A DNA stretch of 64,000 nucleotides from Ceratothoa steindachneri (Eukaryota; Arthropoda; Malacostraca; Isopoda; Cymothoidae). The position numbers and the translations under genes are program-made. Positions 11,350 to 24,106 of this stretch are shown piece after piece; position 1 is the stretch's first letter, and every line of letters starts with the position of its first letter. The stretch spans positions 190,844,985 through 190,908,984 of the forward strand of contig OZ018321.1 of the NCBI GenBank assembly GCA_963969495.1. The letters run 5' to 3'. The notes under the pieces are model-generated. The model worked only from the letters and a program-made list of their open reading frames with translations. It did no database searches and was not told where the DNA came from.

Positions 11350-11960
11350 TTTCTTAGTTCAACCTGTAATTGTCTAACCAGCGCTTGAAGATATTTAGAT
11401 TTACTCTCTCTATTACCTCCTGTTGTAAATCATTCCATAAATCTACCACTTTATCTGTGACCATATACATCGAGCCTACACCGTTGTTTTATAAGTTCTT
11501 TTACTACTCATCAATCAAAAGAACTTTCCAAAATCCAACTTAGGCATCCCAGAACAAATTTTTAAATATTCAATCATATTCCTTTCTCACACACCTTTCA
11601 AATGAGAACATATTTAATACCCCAAGTCTATCTACGTATTGAAGGTGATTCACGGAATGTAACAGCTTCGTTGCTTTCATTTGTACTGAGTCTAGCAGGT
11701 TGATATCATCTAAAATGTGGGAACTATCCCTGTATATTATACTGCTCAAAATGTGGCCTAACATACAAACCATGAAGTTTAAGGATAACCTCCTTACTTT
11801 TGTAACAAACATTTCTCGTAATGAAGACCAACACTCTTTATTTTAATTTTTGCCTCAATACACTGCTCAGAAAACTTCAGTAATTATCACAGGAGCTGCC
11901 AAGTGTAGGCCATGAATGGTCTTTTGCAGTCTCCTTCTTTTCTTATGTTCTTATGTTCTT
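11350..11960 (-). pseudogene. C-terminal LINE reverse transcriptase scrap (CR1/L2-like)
   Basis: The minus strand at 11570-11812 encodes LLDSVQMKATKLLHSV, then YVDRLGVLNMFSFERC. This is the conserved thumb region of CR1/L2-group LINEs (usually Q.RATK..P.....Y..RL..L.L.SLE.RR). No palm motifs remain. Near 11900-11960, repeated TTATGTTC precedes a sequence that resembles a LINE 3' terminus. The copy is older and independent of the CR1 element to its left. Confidence 0.65.
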
Positions 11961-12097
11961 ATCTATTAATATCCGTAAGTTCTTTTCATCCTTTACTGAG
12001 TTAAGCCAATGCCCATCACTTCCTAGGTAAATTATAATCTAATATATCTTCCCATGTGTATAACATTGCTTTTTGTGAAGCTTAAAAGTCATCTGTC
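11960..12097. other. No gene recognised
   Basis: Short AT-rich interval between the LINE scrap and the first inverted repeat. Confidence 0.4.
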
Positions 12098-12257
12098 ATT
12101 AACGTTTAACTTAAACAGAAAACGGTTAATGTGAATTATCCCTGTGGATCTTCGCCTAGTTTTTTTTTTAATATAAATGAACAATAACGTTGTAGTTAAT
12201 GCGAAGATCCGCGGGCAAATTCACATTCCCCGTTTCCTGTTAAAGTTAAACGTTAGC
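12098..12257. repeat. Inverted repeat 1 (arms about 58 bp)
   Basis: Left arm 12098-12155 pairs with right arm 12201-12257. Matched blocks are AACGTTTAACTT, ATGTGAATT and GGATCTTCGC with their complements. The spacer is about 45 bp. ATGTGAATTTGCCCG also occurs near 18760 inside a Penelope-like element, so the palindrome may derive from PLE terminal sequence. Confidence 0.75.
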
Positions 12258-12430
12258 TTATACAAAAGGCTTCTGCAAATTTCTCTTTTGAGAGAGATGG
12301 ATGATTGCTTTGTTGTATATGTAACGCTCCTGAAGAGGGTTGAGGAAATCCAAGAGACTTTTCTAGCGGAATAAGGGATTCTTATTATTACCCTTACCTA
12401 ACCGCATTGACTAGAAAGTTATTGCTCTTT

Positions 12431-12645
12431 TAATGCAGTTAAAAAGACAATGTTGTAGCTAACTAAGATCTTCATTAAGCCCTCGGAAGAAGCTCTTCTT
12501 ACAGTCACGAGAAGATATCACGTAAGCCAGCCTTGCTAACACAAACGGGTTATGCGGTATCCTGCCATGACTGTAAGAAAAACTTCTTCCAAAGGCTTAA
12601 TGAAGAGCTTAATTAGCTACAACATTGCCGTTTTAACCGCAATTA
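12431..12645. repeat. Inverted repeat 2 (arms about 80 bp)
   Basis: Left arm 12431-12509 pairs with right arm 12565-12645. Shared blocks are CAATGTTGTAGCTAA, CTTCATTAAGCC, GGAAGAAG and CTTACAGTCA. The spacer is about 55 bp. It lies 170 bp from inverted repeat 1 and directly at the end of the GIY-YIG remnant of a PLE. It could be a foldback/MITE or a rearranged PLE terminus. Confidence 0.8.
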
Positions 12646-13503
<858 letters not shown>

Positions 13504-13639
13504 CCTCTACAGATAAAGTAACTAGGGCGACCTCCTTTCGGAATATGAAACTTCCAGTGGTAACACCAGCATTTCTTCTGCGAAGGGTCACTGGCCGAAT
13601 CCCGGTGGCGCTATTGCGCTTTGTAGAACTCATAAAAGA

Positions 13640-13720
13640 ACCTTAGTTCATAGGAGTTCAGTAGTAAGCGAACCCCCGCGTCTCATGCGAGAGGTAGCTC
13701 GATCATACCCTACGTTGGCA
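13640..13720 (+). repeat. tRNA-related sequence (possible SINE head)
   Basis: GAGTTCAGTAGTAAGCG resembles a pol III A box of Ala/Met-type tRNA. GCGAGAGGTAGCTCGATC, about 35 bp further on, resembles an anticodon arm and B box. Pairing of the acceptor stem is not evident, so I do not call a functional tRNA. Confidence 0.3.
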
Positions 13721-14130
13721 TGCTGGAGCGGCATGCCCTCCAGGACTCACGTGGTCTCAAACTAGACTGACACTACCGGGGGTTTATTCATACTACACAT
13801 TTACCCTTTTTTCACCAATTTCTTTTAAAGCGTCTTCTCGGTTATTTTCTTGTCCGGTATGGAATTTTGTAGGCTAGTCGCGAGCCAACTTTCCTTCATT
13901 CAGCCCTCGTTTGGCTTTGAGGTGGGTGGCGATTTATCCCTCCTTCTCGACTATGGTTTGGGGGGAGGGGTAACATGCCAGCATTCTTCACCCCTTTTTC
14001 TTTTGCCCCACCCCCTAATTTTGTTTATTTATCCTTTTACGGGGAAAGGGATGTCAGCTACAGCATTTGCAACCTCGCTGCGGCTTCCATCTGGAAGATT
14101 GTATGCTCTCCTGGCCTCCTGGCGCTTTAA
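13721..14130. other. No gene recognised
   Basis: Mixed-composition sequence with a plus-strand frame (13850-14134) of no recognisable family. It may be the body of the SINE-like repeat plus unique sequence. Confidence 0.3.
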
Positions 14131-16240
14131 ATAGACCCCCTCCCTAAAATCACCGATATCCTTCTCCTGCTTCTCATCTTCATCGTCATTGGCTTGATTC
14201 ATATCGACGTTTTAAGTCAGTAGGAAAGAGAATTAGGATACCAAAATAATGGAGAAGTCAGGACAGATTTTACGCATTCGTGGGATTATTATATAGAAAT
14301 CTTATTACCACCCAAGTGTCTTCGTTCATTTCACGTCTTGGTGCTTCCACACTTAGTTACATTTTGACGCGCAACTTACATCATGACACCCCGACAGTGT
14401 CTAATTTACCCCTCTCCCTACCCAGACCCCCGAAATAAAACATCAATATGCCCCAAATACCCTATTAAAATAACCCCAGATGACTTATTAAACGGACGCG
14501 TGCAACTCATTTAATTGGGCCGATTAATTATTTGTACTAGGAGGTGCCATTAACGGGCAGACTAAACTTCATTTCAGAAATGGCGAGCGAATTAATGAGC
14601 TCAAGTTTAGAGAAATATTAATGGGGCGAGAGAAAAGGGGGCGCGATTTACAAGACAAGATGTAAACACGAGGAGGAGCAAGGAGGGACATGACGTTTAA
14701 ATATAGCCATTTAATTAGCTACGCCTTATAAATTATCCATTTACTATCCCTATAATAATTAGTCATATGATAATTGTACTCATCGAACCTAAATGGATAT
14801 TTCAATGATCATTTCAAGTTTAATTGTAGTGACGAAAATGGCTAGGAATGGACAAGTCTTTATTTGCTATTTATTGAGTCATTTTTAATTAATTATTACG
14901 AAGATTAGAACATGAAGTAATAAAGAGTTCAGCTAGGAAAATAAAAAAAGATGATAAATGGAAAACACAAAGTTAAAATGAATTGAAAATGGCAGGTCGG
15001 GTGTGCAATGTCTAACTCCATTCGTCCACTTTAATTGCGGGAGACGAGAATACGCATTTTAACCTCCATTAGCACCCCCCCCCCCCAAAAAAAAACACAC
15101 ACAATGTGCGACCTTAAATCCTTTGGATGCATCTGTTGAATGAGCGCGGATGCACACACACACACACACATACACAACTACAACAAACATATAACAGGAA
15201 CTATTTGATAATGTGCAACTTTGACAAACAACTACACTAAATGAGTTGCTAAAATATTTGAGATAAAAGACGAAAACTAAGGCGCTGCTGAACATTTAAT
15301 GAAAGAATTAATATTCTGAAATCAATAATCTAATTAAAAATACTTGTAATAAATACAAAATATCCCTTTACAATGTATTATTCCTAGAATGGGAAAAAAG
15401 TCTTCGATACAATTAAACGCGGAATCATTTTTATGAGAACAAAGGTATGACACCTCCAAATCTCCCTTCTCCGCTTGTAGCATACCTTAAGGATAGTTTT
15501 AATATTTTGGACTGGAAACAAAATGGAATGAGACAATGTCAGATTTTTAAGCCTTCGTTGCTCTGCTAAGGATATCTAATTATTTTCTTTAAATCCACAA
15601 GAATTGAAATCAATAATAATACAATTATCACGAGCTAGTGACACGGTCGGACGGAATGTGAACTCTTTTTATTTTTTTTAGAGAGAGAAAATTGAGCAAT
15701 TATAATTATAACTAAAATTCTAATTCATTTACGATCATTCTTATACTTAACAGCTTGTGACTACTGATGGCAAAATGGAAAAGAAAATCAATAAAAGAAA
15801 CTAGGGTTAGGAGACGGTAAGAAAGCTTGGCTTCATCTTAAGATGGTACGCATCCTTTTGCTCAAAGACGTCTAGTATTTAGACGACGCCTCGCACCAGT
15901 TCTAACATTGGCGGTAAAACTCGGAAGCTGAAACCGAATGGACGCAAAAAATGAAGAGAAATCAAAGAAATAAAACAATACGTATTAGAAGGTGGCAATA
16001 GAAGGAATACATGGGTAGGAATACGAATGTAGGTGGAGGATATAGTAAAAAGAATAAAAGTGCGGAATTGTGCGGACACATTACCAAGGAAAAAGATCGA
16101 CGAAAGAAATTTTTCCTCACACCGGTTGTAAAATTAATTATAGCGATAAACAAAAAAAAAATAAATAATTGTAAGGCGAATATTTTGGCGATATTCAGGA
16201 TTAAAAAATGACTAAATATATAAAGATGACGAAAGATTAG
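14131..16240. other. Low-repeat interval with clustered TAAT sites
   Basis: This is the only stretch of about 2 kb in which I recognise no mobile-element protein or dispersed repeat. From 14480 to 14900 the sequence has many TTTAATTAG, GATTAATTA and ATTAATG words, the core recognised by homeodomain proteins. A poly-C/poly-A junction lies at 15076-15099 and a short (CA)n at 15156-15170. No exon or splice pattern is evident. A cis-regulatory role is speculation. Confidence 0.3.
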
Positions 16241-16249
16241 TAAGATTTT

Positions 16250-16760
16250 GGCTACCGATATCTCCATGCAGACTGTGTCACGTCAGCTAGAACCAAATAA
16301 GTCCACTTCAATGACGAATCATAGTTCACTTTCTTCGGATCTGATGGCAGAAGGTTCGTTCGTAAGAGAACAGACTAAACATTGTCAATTGCGCTTATGG
16401 GGCGGAGTGAACGCTAAAGTGTACACGGAATTGCTGTGACAGCATGTTTTGGCTTATCTATGAGCCTCTGAGCCCAACCTGCAATTTTAATTCAGGAAAA
16501 CCCCTCTGCGCCCTGACCAAGTCGGTAAAAACTTTTCTGGACGACCAGCACATCACTCATGAACTGGCCTACACAAATTCCAGCCATAAATTTCTTTGGA
16601 AATGCTTGGAAGACACTCGCAGATAGGTCTAAAACGAGCAATCCGAAAACAGTGCAAAAACTCTGGGGGATGTAAAAGTATCATCGAGAATATAGGCATC
16701 CACGCTAAATATTAATTACTTATAACTTGTACAAATTTGTTCTACTAATAATCTAATCTG
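16250..16760 (+). pseudogene. Tc1-like transposase C-terminal remnant
   Basis: Plus-strand frames give LMAEGSFVREQTK, WGGVNAKVYTELL, then SVKTFLDDQHITHELAY and FLWKCLEDT. In Tc1 transposases the order is a D(E)STFQL block, W.G...., Y...L, QQDNAP.H..., the SPDLNPIEN.W block. Here the DE box reads SSDLM and the second catalytic Asp appears as Glu in a shifted frame (IQENPSAP). The PDLNP block is frame-broken. It is inactive and lacks the N-terminal HTH. It belongs to a subgroup different from the Tc1 element at 1630. Confidence 0.75.
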
Positions 16761-17064
16761 TATACATTATTCTAATAGAAAATGATTTCCGCTGTCGTTT
16801 GGATCATTTTAAACACTTCAATATTTCAAGTAAATGACTTACCTGCTATTAACTTTCGTTTCATTCATCCAGATTTGCCTACCTTTTACCCATAGGTAAT
16901 TTATACCTGAATTTTATCGTGCACTGGTTTCGAAAACCTTGGATTTGTGATAGAAAAGCAGGCGTTCTTATCTTTTTGGACAGTACTATAGAAGGTTCGA
17001 AGAGGAAATACGCTCGATGGCGTGGAAACATTTATGTGTAGTACTGGGATGAAATAGGGCAACC

Positions 17065-17067
<3 letters not shown>
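16761..17067. other. No gene recognised
   Basis: Sequence up to the TA array. It ends GGGCAACCATAT directly before TA repeats, so it may be another element end, but no second copy was found. Confidence 0.35.

Positions 17068-17153
<86 letters not shown>
17068..17153. repeat. (TA)n array 4
   Basis: About 86 bp of TA. Its right edge is the terminus of the Penelope-like element at 17155-18940. Confidence 0.95.
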
Positions 17154-17158
<5 letters not shown>

Positions 17159-17381
17159 GAATAACTCACAAAGTAGCACGTGAGGTTCGCAATGAATGCA
17201 ATGTCCCACCGGAAAAATGAAAAGGTGCTTACAAGTACTTTCGAACTTTATTCAGTTCATTCTCAAGGGTATATATAAGCTAGTAAAAGATAAAGAATCG
17301 CCTCATTTTAAAAAGGCCAGGGGAAATGTTAAAGTTATTAAATTGGCTTATACATGTACATTCAATAAGGCTTCTTTTAAT

Positions 17382-17588
17382 TCAATCATTTGAGCTAAAA
17401 ATAAATTTTACTGAATTCCAATTAATTAAGTGGTTATTTTTGGACATAAGCACAAAAAATGCACTATCATTTACAGCTCTCCTAACATTGTATTCATGCT
17501 GATTAATACGGACAGATAATTGCCTTCCTGTCTGTCCAAAGTATTTACTTGGACAAACAGAACATTCGACCGAATAGACTTCCCCCAA
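17382..17588 (-). pseudogene. PLE copy 1 GIY-YIG endonuclease part
   Basis: MGEVYSVECSVCPSKYFGQ shows the GIY-YIG core as V-Y-x(7)-C-P-x-x-Y-F-G-Q, then TGRQLSVRINQHEYNVRRA, whose Arg lies at the expected catalytic site. C-x-x-C precedes the YFGQ motif as in Penelope/Poseidon-type nucleases. It ends at a stop 64 residues in, with the remainder frame-shifted. The domain nicks target DNA during PLE insertion. Confidence 0.8.
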
Positions 17589-17599
17589 TATTATTACAA

Positions 17600-18480
17600 T
17601 TATTGTGAGCTAGAATGTTTTTTTATAGTTGACTCGTATTTGAAAGCAACTGAAATGTTAAAGTTTTTTAAAAGACGTGGAAGGTCAATGAAACAAACAG
17701 AGAAGGGTAAAACCCAAATGTTTTTAACATTAAAAGGAATAGCAGGAGCTGTGTTATAGAACGTCTTTTTTGCAGAGGAAAGACAGTTTAGAAGAAAAGG
17801 ATAAGGGTAACATAGTTTATGGTTAATTTCAAAGATATTGGAGAATTCAGAATCCATATATTCAGGACTAACAACTCGTAAAGCCCGTAAAAACATAAAG
17901 GAAAAAAGAAACGTTTGACTTTGGGACTATGCGAAGAGTAAAAATGAATATAAGAGATTGAATTAGTCGGTTTGCGATAGATGGAGTATTTAAAACCAGT
18001 CGGTGTTCTATGAATAAGAAGATCGAGAAAAGGAAGGGTTCTATTATTTTCAACCTCATGTGTAAATTTAATGGAAGCGACGAGTGAATTAAGTTTGGTA
18101 AGAAAGCTATTAACATCTTTAGAATTAGGCCACAGGCAAATGGCATCATCAATATACCTGTACCAAACAAGGATAGTAGGCCGGAGTCTTGTTTCAAAGA
18201 AGTCCATATATAAGTAAGAGAGAACAGGTGAAAGGCAATTACCCATGGCTAATCCAAACTTTTGAAGAAAATATTTGCCATCGAACGAAAACTTACAATT
18301 TTGGGTACAAAGTGAAATGAGTCTCATAAAAAATAGTAGCAGGTACGGGAAGAACAATATTTTGCAATTTATCATTAAGGAAGTTGAAAAGATCTTTAAC
18401 GAGAACCTTGGTAAAATTGATGTTGTTATGAAAAAACTCATTCTTAAAGAAATTAGCTTTGACTTACGAGTATATTCCTA
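17600..18480 (-). pseudogene. PLE copy 1 reverse transcriptase
   Basis: The main frame (17788-18441) holds FSFDGKYFLQKFGLAMGNC, then LSPVLSYLYMDFFETRL, and the catalytic box RYIDDAICLWP with YIDD at 18145-18156. Next come IKFTHEVENNRTLPFLDLL and KYSIYRKPTNSISYIHFYS, the block that marks Penelope RTs. The frame shifts near 17900 (FLRALRVVSPEYMDSEF continues in the next frame) and near 18330 upstream (FFHNNINFTKVLVKDLF). A third shift separates it from GIY-YIG. The catalytic Asps are present but the frame is broken. Confidence 0.88.
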
Positions 18481-18938
18481 ATATTTTTGGCAATTTTCAT
18501 TTTTATGGGAACCCGATGTGTCAATTTAATTATTGCATTGATTTCGTATTAACATTATATTATTTCTCTTCCTCTTTCCTTGTCCTTGTCCCTCTTCCCT
18601 TCGTTTCAATTTACTTCTCGCGTCTCTCCTAATCTCCCTCTTTAGACTATAGCTTTATCCGTTAATCGTTTTAACCCTTTTGGCTCTGTTCTTGACTCTT
18701 TCTTGCCTCTCGGTTTGACCTTGCTACCTTTGTTATAGCTAAATCTTAATGTGAATTTGCCCGTCCCTCTCCTACTTCCTCATTGGTGATTTATTTTCTT
18801 AGAAGCGGTTCTTTATTTTTTACTAGCTTATATATACCCTTATTATATTATTTGCGCTTTTAGTTATCCTTGAAAATGAACTGAATAAAGTTCGAAAGTA
18901 CTTGGAAGCACCTTTTCATTTTTCATGCGGGACATTGC

Positions 18939-18941
<3 letters not shown>

Positions 18942-19014
<73 letters not shown>
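18942..19014. repeat. (TA)n array 5
   Basis: About 73 bp of TA. PLE copy 1 ends on the left edge and the inverted terminus of PLE copy 2 begins on the right edge, so it separates two elements of the same superfamily. Confidence 0.95.
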
Positions 19015-19017
<3 letters not shown>

Positions 19018-20190
19018 GAATATGAAGACCCAGGTGATTACACTAATCATTTATTGGCCGGACGTTTCAGACCTTCACTAGGACCATCTTCAGCGAATGT
19101 ATCGACTAATGAGAAGGGGAAGGAATATTAACGATAACAATTAAAAGAATGCAGTAAATAATGACTAAAAAAAGCGGATGAAGTCAAGTTAAAATAATAT
19201 AATTGACAATACAAAAGATACCGCAATGGGACAACATTAACAAATACGAAAAAATAAACAAAATAACAAATGGAGATGGCCCGTTCACCGGGCACCCACA
19301 CACATACACATCTGACTACCACTTCCTTCCTTTTCTCACTCTTACCCTCCACCCTCTCCTCCAAATTTCTCCCCCTCTAATTCTATCTTTCTCTTTCAAA
19401 AAAGTACGGACATGGGAAGATGCCTCATTGCGGGGAGTGAATGCCTAGAAAGGTAAAAAATAAGCGTAATCGACTCATACATCCGCCGAGCACATAAATG
19501 CTGCTCTACGTGGGAACTTTTCCACCAAGAGATAGCCCCGTTAAAACAAACACTCGTGAACAACGGTTTCTCAAACAACATGATTGACAAACAACTCCAA
19601 TCATTTTTAAATAAGCATTATAAAGATAGGGATAAAACTGAAAGTAATCAGGGAGAAGTCAACAACATCAAAGTGTATTACAGACACCAGATGTCCACAG
19701 CCTATAAAATAGATGAAAAAAAACATCAAGGAGATTATTAACCGTAACATCAAGGTTAAAAATCAAATGGATAAAATACAACTCATCATTAATTATAAAA
19801 CAACAAAAGCCAGCAATCTCCCGATGAAAAACAACAGCTGCCTAAACTCCTCGAATCTCAAGTCAACCAACATAGTTTACGAGTTCATCTGCCCCGATAA
19901 AGACTGTAAGCTTTATAACAACTCAAAATATATTGGCATGACAACTACTACACTTTCGAGATATTTAACCATGCATTTGCAAAGCAGAAGGCCTAAAATT
20001 CATATGGAGAGTGCTCATAACATTAACCTAATGAGAGAAATACTAGTTGACAACACCGTTATTAAAAGAAAAGAGGTTAATAAAGCTAGGGTGAACATCT
20101 TAGAAGCCATATTAATAAACGAAGATAAGCCTGCCATCAATAGTCAAGCAACAAGCTGGAATCGAACATTAAAATTATTTTAAAATTCCA
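19015..20190 (+). mobile_element. Penelope-like element (copy 2), 5'-truncated
   Basis: The start 19015-19110 contains, on the minus strand, CTGAAGATGGTCCTAG followed by TCTGAAACGTCC, a type of motif common in PLE termini and related to the hammerhead core. From 19556 the plus strand reads the end of RT and then GIY-YIG. The two frames (19556-19741 and 19713-20183) overlap, showing one frameshift at about 19720 inside KIDEKK. The 5' terminus is inverted relative to the coding strand, as in copy 1. Confidence 0.75.
19556..20183 (+). pseudogene. PLE copy 2 linker and GIY-YIG endonuclease
   Basis: The frame begins MNNGFSNNMIDKQLQSFLN, a match to the PLE region just after RT, then VYYRHQMSTAYKIDEK. 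After the shift, IQLIINYKTTKASNL leads into the nuclease: VYEFICPDKDCKLYNNSKY, then IGMTTTTLSRYLTMHLQ. The motif order V-Y-E-F ... C-x(4)-C ... Y-I-G-M-T ... R is that of PLE GIY-YIG domains with a Cys pair between the GIY and YIG parts. The frame closes at 20183 with ATSWNRTLKLF. Sequence is well kept apart from the single shift. Confidence 0.85.
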
Positions 20191-20229
20191 CTTACCCGAC
20201 TGGCCCCTTTCCTCTAATGTTATGCTCAA

Positions 20230-21170
20230 CCTAGGCGGAATAACTACCCCTTAAAAAGGATCCTTTGTGACTTTGTCATGGGCAGAAGGGCATGTCTCAT
20301 GATCGAAGGATACAGAGACCTGAATTTGTACTCAAGGCGGGTATTCCATAGAGAAGTTGCCTGAGCCCACTGCTTTACTTGGTCTTTACCATCGACCTCC
20401 CAACTCCGGTTCCCATGGACACGATGTATCTGCAATTCGCGATTACGTCACCCAGATCGTTCCGTGCCGGTGAAGAAAGCAAGGGATCAGGCAATGCGCA
20501 CAATTGCGGAATTCAATAACATCAACCGGTACGAGAGACGATGGAAGATTAGAACAAATAGGGACAAGTTCAAGATCGTCCCACTGAGTCGCAGGTTGAC
20601 TGGCCCATCATCATCGATGGGAGGAGATACGGCTACTCCACCGAAGACACTGTCCTGGGCCTAAAGATCTCCTACCACGGATACTCGAGACACTACACAG
20701 AGAGGCGGAACCGGGCAAAGAGAGAGCTATAGTAGTTTAGAGATCTTGGCTCGGCCAACATTAGGATAATATACCTGATGTACATCCGGGCTAAGCTCAT
20801 CTACCACGCAGTAGTAACTCAAGCGGCCAGCAAGACCTCAATGAGAAAACCCCAACGTATTAAGAACTCCGCATCCCTGATAATTAACAAAGCCAGAAGG
20901 CGTGAACAACAGCGGCAAAGGGATCTTCGTAGGAGGAAAAAACTGGACCCTATCAATATCATCACCCAAAACTTGGGTAGAAAGTTCTGGTCAACCCTTA
21001 AGAACTTTGTCATTCCGGAACTACAGGGAACTGGTGGCAGACTTAATATACCTGCAAAGACTACGGAAGAAATTCTCCCGTCATAGCCAGCTTCCAAGTA
21101 CTAAGATATGCTCTCATGAAAACAACATCACTGTACACATAACAGGAACACTAAAAAGTAACGCAGTACA
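20230..21170 (+). pseudogene. Jockey-like LINE reverse transcriptase fragment
   Basis: Plus-strand segments in order: CDFVMGRRACLMIEGYRD, SPLLYLVFTIDLPTP (frame-shifted from RT block B/C), then the catalytic region near 20433-20450. There a small deletion merged F-A-D-D into an F-A / D-Y join, so the active site is lost. Next come FNNINRYERRWKIRTNRDKF and KIVPLSRR, then YGYSTEDTVLGLKIS, GSANIRIIYLMYIRAKLIY and a basic tail. This is the palm-thumb of a jockey-type non-LTR element. At least three frames are used. The 5' part is missing. Confidence 0.75.
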
Positions 21171-21639
21171 ACCGAAACCAAAACAAAGAAAACAACACAC
21201 TAAAACAACATAAGGTAAATCGCTGCACTAAAAGCTATAAAAGGTTGAATGCTCAAGAGAAATCAACCCAAAAATATATTCACAAAAATTGAAACACTAA
21301 TATTAAGAAGAACACACTAACAACACATAAAGAAACAACATATAAAAACACGCCTTATCAAAAACAAAACAAAAAGGAAAAATCTAAAGGAAAGCATAAA
21401 GTGATGCCCTCCTACTAGGGCAAAATACCCCTCCCCGCTTTAAATTTCACCCACTTTTATCTACTACTATCTCACCATCTACTAAATCGAGTATACCATC
21501 TTCTGTCAGATCCTCACTCCACTCATTACATCTGTAAAGGAGGCAAGAACATTTCAAAACGCTCCCAAGATGATCGAATAAGATCGAAAGCTCAGCAATT
21601 TAGTTTGTTTTTTACCAAACACATTCATTTAAAAGAGAG
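21171..21639. other. A-rich interval, possible LINE 3' region
   Basis: Strongly A-rich on the plus strand (many AACA/AAAC words) just after the LINE thumb, so probably its 3' UTR. No frame of note. Confidence 0.35.

Positions 21640-22878
<1,239 letters not shown>

Positions 22879-22942
<64 letters not shown>
22879..22942. repeat. (TA)n array 7
   Basis: About 64 bp of TA. PLE coding sequence begins within 25 bp of the right edge. Confidence 0.95.
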
Positions 22943-22944
<2 letters not shown>

Positions 22945-23580
22945 GAACTGTTGAAATCCTCTTTCTGGTCAACAACGGCTATCCACAGGAATACATCGAT
23001 ACCGCTATCAAAGAAAAACTGAACTTGGCCGCAGGATCAGGTGCTCGGCGTACACCGAAGAAAAATACCATCGATCTTTATTACAAGGCCAATATGAACA
23101 CAGGCTACCGTGAAGATGAAAAGGCCCTCAAAGCCATTTTACATCGAAATGTCACCCCAACCGACCCTAATACGGATATAAACCTAATAATATATTACAA
23201 GACAAGGAAAACAAGTAGTTGCATCATGAAGAACAACTGTCTCCTTCCGACGACCCAACTCCAGGAGACTAACGTCGTGTACGAGTATTCGTGTAAAGTC
23301 GGTGACTGCGAACACCGCAATTCCAAGTACATCGGCGTGACCTCCAAAACCCTGTCGCGGCGACTGATGGCTCACCTACAGGATGGGGCAATTATAAAAC
23401 ATGCCCACTCTCACGGCACTACCTTATCCCGTGAGACGGGTTAAGGTACAAAACAGCAGATGATTGCGAATGGCTGAAGCGGTCATTATCCAAATGAAGA
23501 AACCGGCAATTAATGTGCAACACCAGCCCGAAACCATACTTCCGCCAACTCGGTGTCTCCGCGTCGACCGCCGCCTATAC
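22943..23580 (+). pseudogene. Penelope-like element (copy 3): linker and GIY-YIG
   Basis: Plus strand: VNNGYPQEYIDTAIKEKLN, then DLYYKANMNTGYREDEKAL, INLIIYYKTRKTSSCIMKN, and the nuclease VVYEYSCKVGDCEHRNSKY, then IGVTSKTLSRRLMAHLQDG. The order and the internal C-x(5)-C match copy 2, but codon choice and sequence differ clearly, so it is a different PLE subfamily. The frame ends by a shift at 23444 and resumes with KKPAINVQHQ, the usual C-terminus. The RT domain is absent; the left edge is a TA array. Confidence 0.85.
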
Positions 23581-23900
23581 AAAATCGCAATTCCCTTTAC
23601 TTATTGGACATTATCTGAACTAAAATTCTCCCTTAAATGTGTTTGGTCATTTTGCAGCGCTTACGTCAGAAAAAGTCAATTATTTTGTAGCGCCTATGAT
23701 TTAAACGTTAGTTTGTTCTTAAAAAAAAATCCTTAAATGTGATTGGCCAATTTTGTATCCCTTATGTTCAAGTAGAAAAACAAGCAGTGACTATGTTTAG
23801 AACGTTAGTTTGTCGTTTAAATTCCCAATTAATTTCTCTCTCTTTCTTAGACCGATCGACCTTGCGAGCGTGCTTTAAAAGCTTGTTTTTAGGAAGATTT
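23581..23900. repeat. Two diverged ~100-bp tandem units, probable PLE 3' UTR
   Basis: CCTTAAATGTG(T/A)TTGG recurs at about 23631 and 23732, and AACGTTAGTTTGT at 23704 and 23801. The units are imperfect. They follow copy 3 directly, so they may be its 3' untranslated part. Confidence 0.5.
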
Positions 23901-23907
23901 TTGTTTT

Positions 23908-24106
23908 CCGCGTAGCCGAGTGCTCTAAAGGACGGTTTCATTGAGATCAAAACGGTTGCTTGCTGCCTCAGTGTGTTTGGTTCGAATCCCACGTCTGTAC
24001 GGAATTTCGGCGAATTAGGAAATAACATTTTAACGGAAATTATCGTTTCTTCTGTATCTTGCGGTTTGTTGGATTCATTTCATCATTCTTTCCTCATGAA
24101 AGATTT

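Larger units (their letters stand above)
17154..18941 (-). mobile_element. Penelope-like element (copy 1) with inverted termini between two (TA)n arrays
   Basis: The left end (17155-17290) and right end (18820-18941) are inverted copies. On the right, plus strand: ATGAACTGAATAAAGTTC, then GAAAGTACTTG, CACCTTTTCATTTTTC and GGGACATTGCAT; the left end is the reverse complement of this. Both ends pass directly into TA arrays. Between them the minus strand encodes RT then GIY-YIG in the normal PLE order. PLEs are known for terminal repeats in direct or inverted arrangement; this looks like a 1.8-kb copy shortened at its 5' side. Several frameshifts make it inactive. Confidence 0.85.

Noticed and set aside
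12098..12645. CRISPR-like array
   Set aside because: The repeats are inverted, not direct, with no regular spacers, and the context is eukaryotic.
15059..15295. Cys/Val-rich frame with CVCVCV run
   Set aside because: Translation of a short (CA)n tract; no signal or domain.
23908..24000. Functional tRNA gene
   Set aside because: Pol III boxes are present but the acceptor stem does not pair and a SINE-like body follows.
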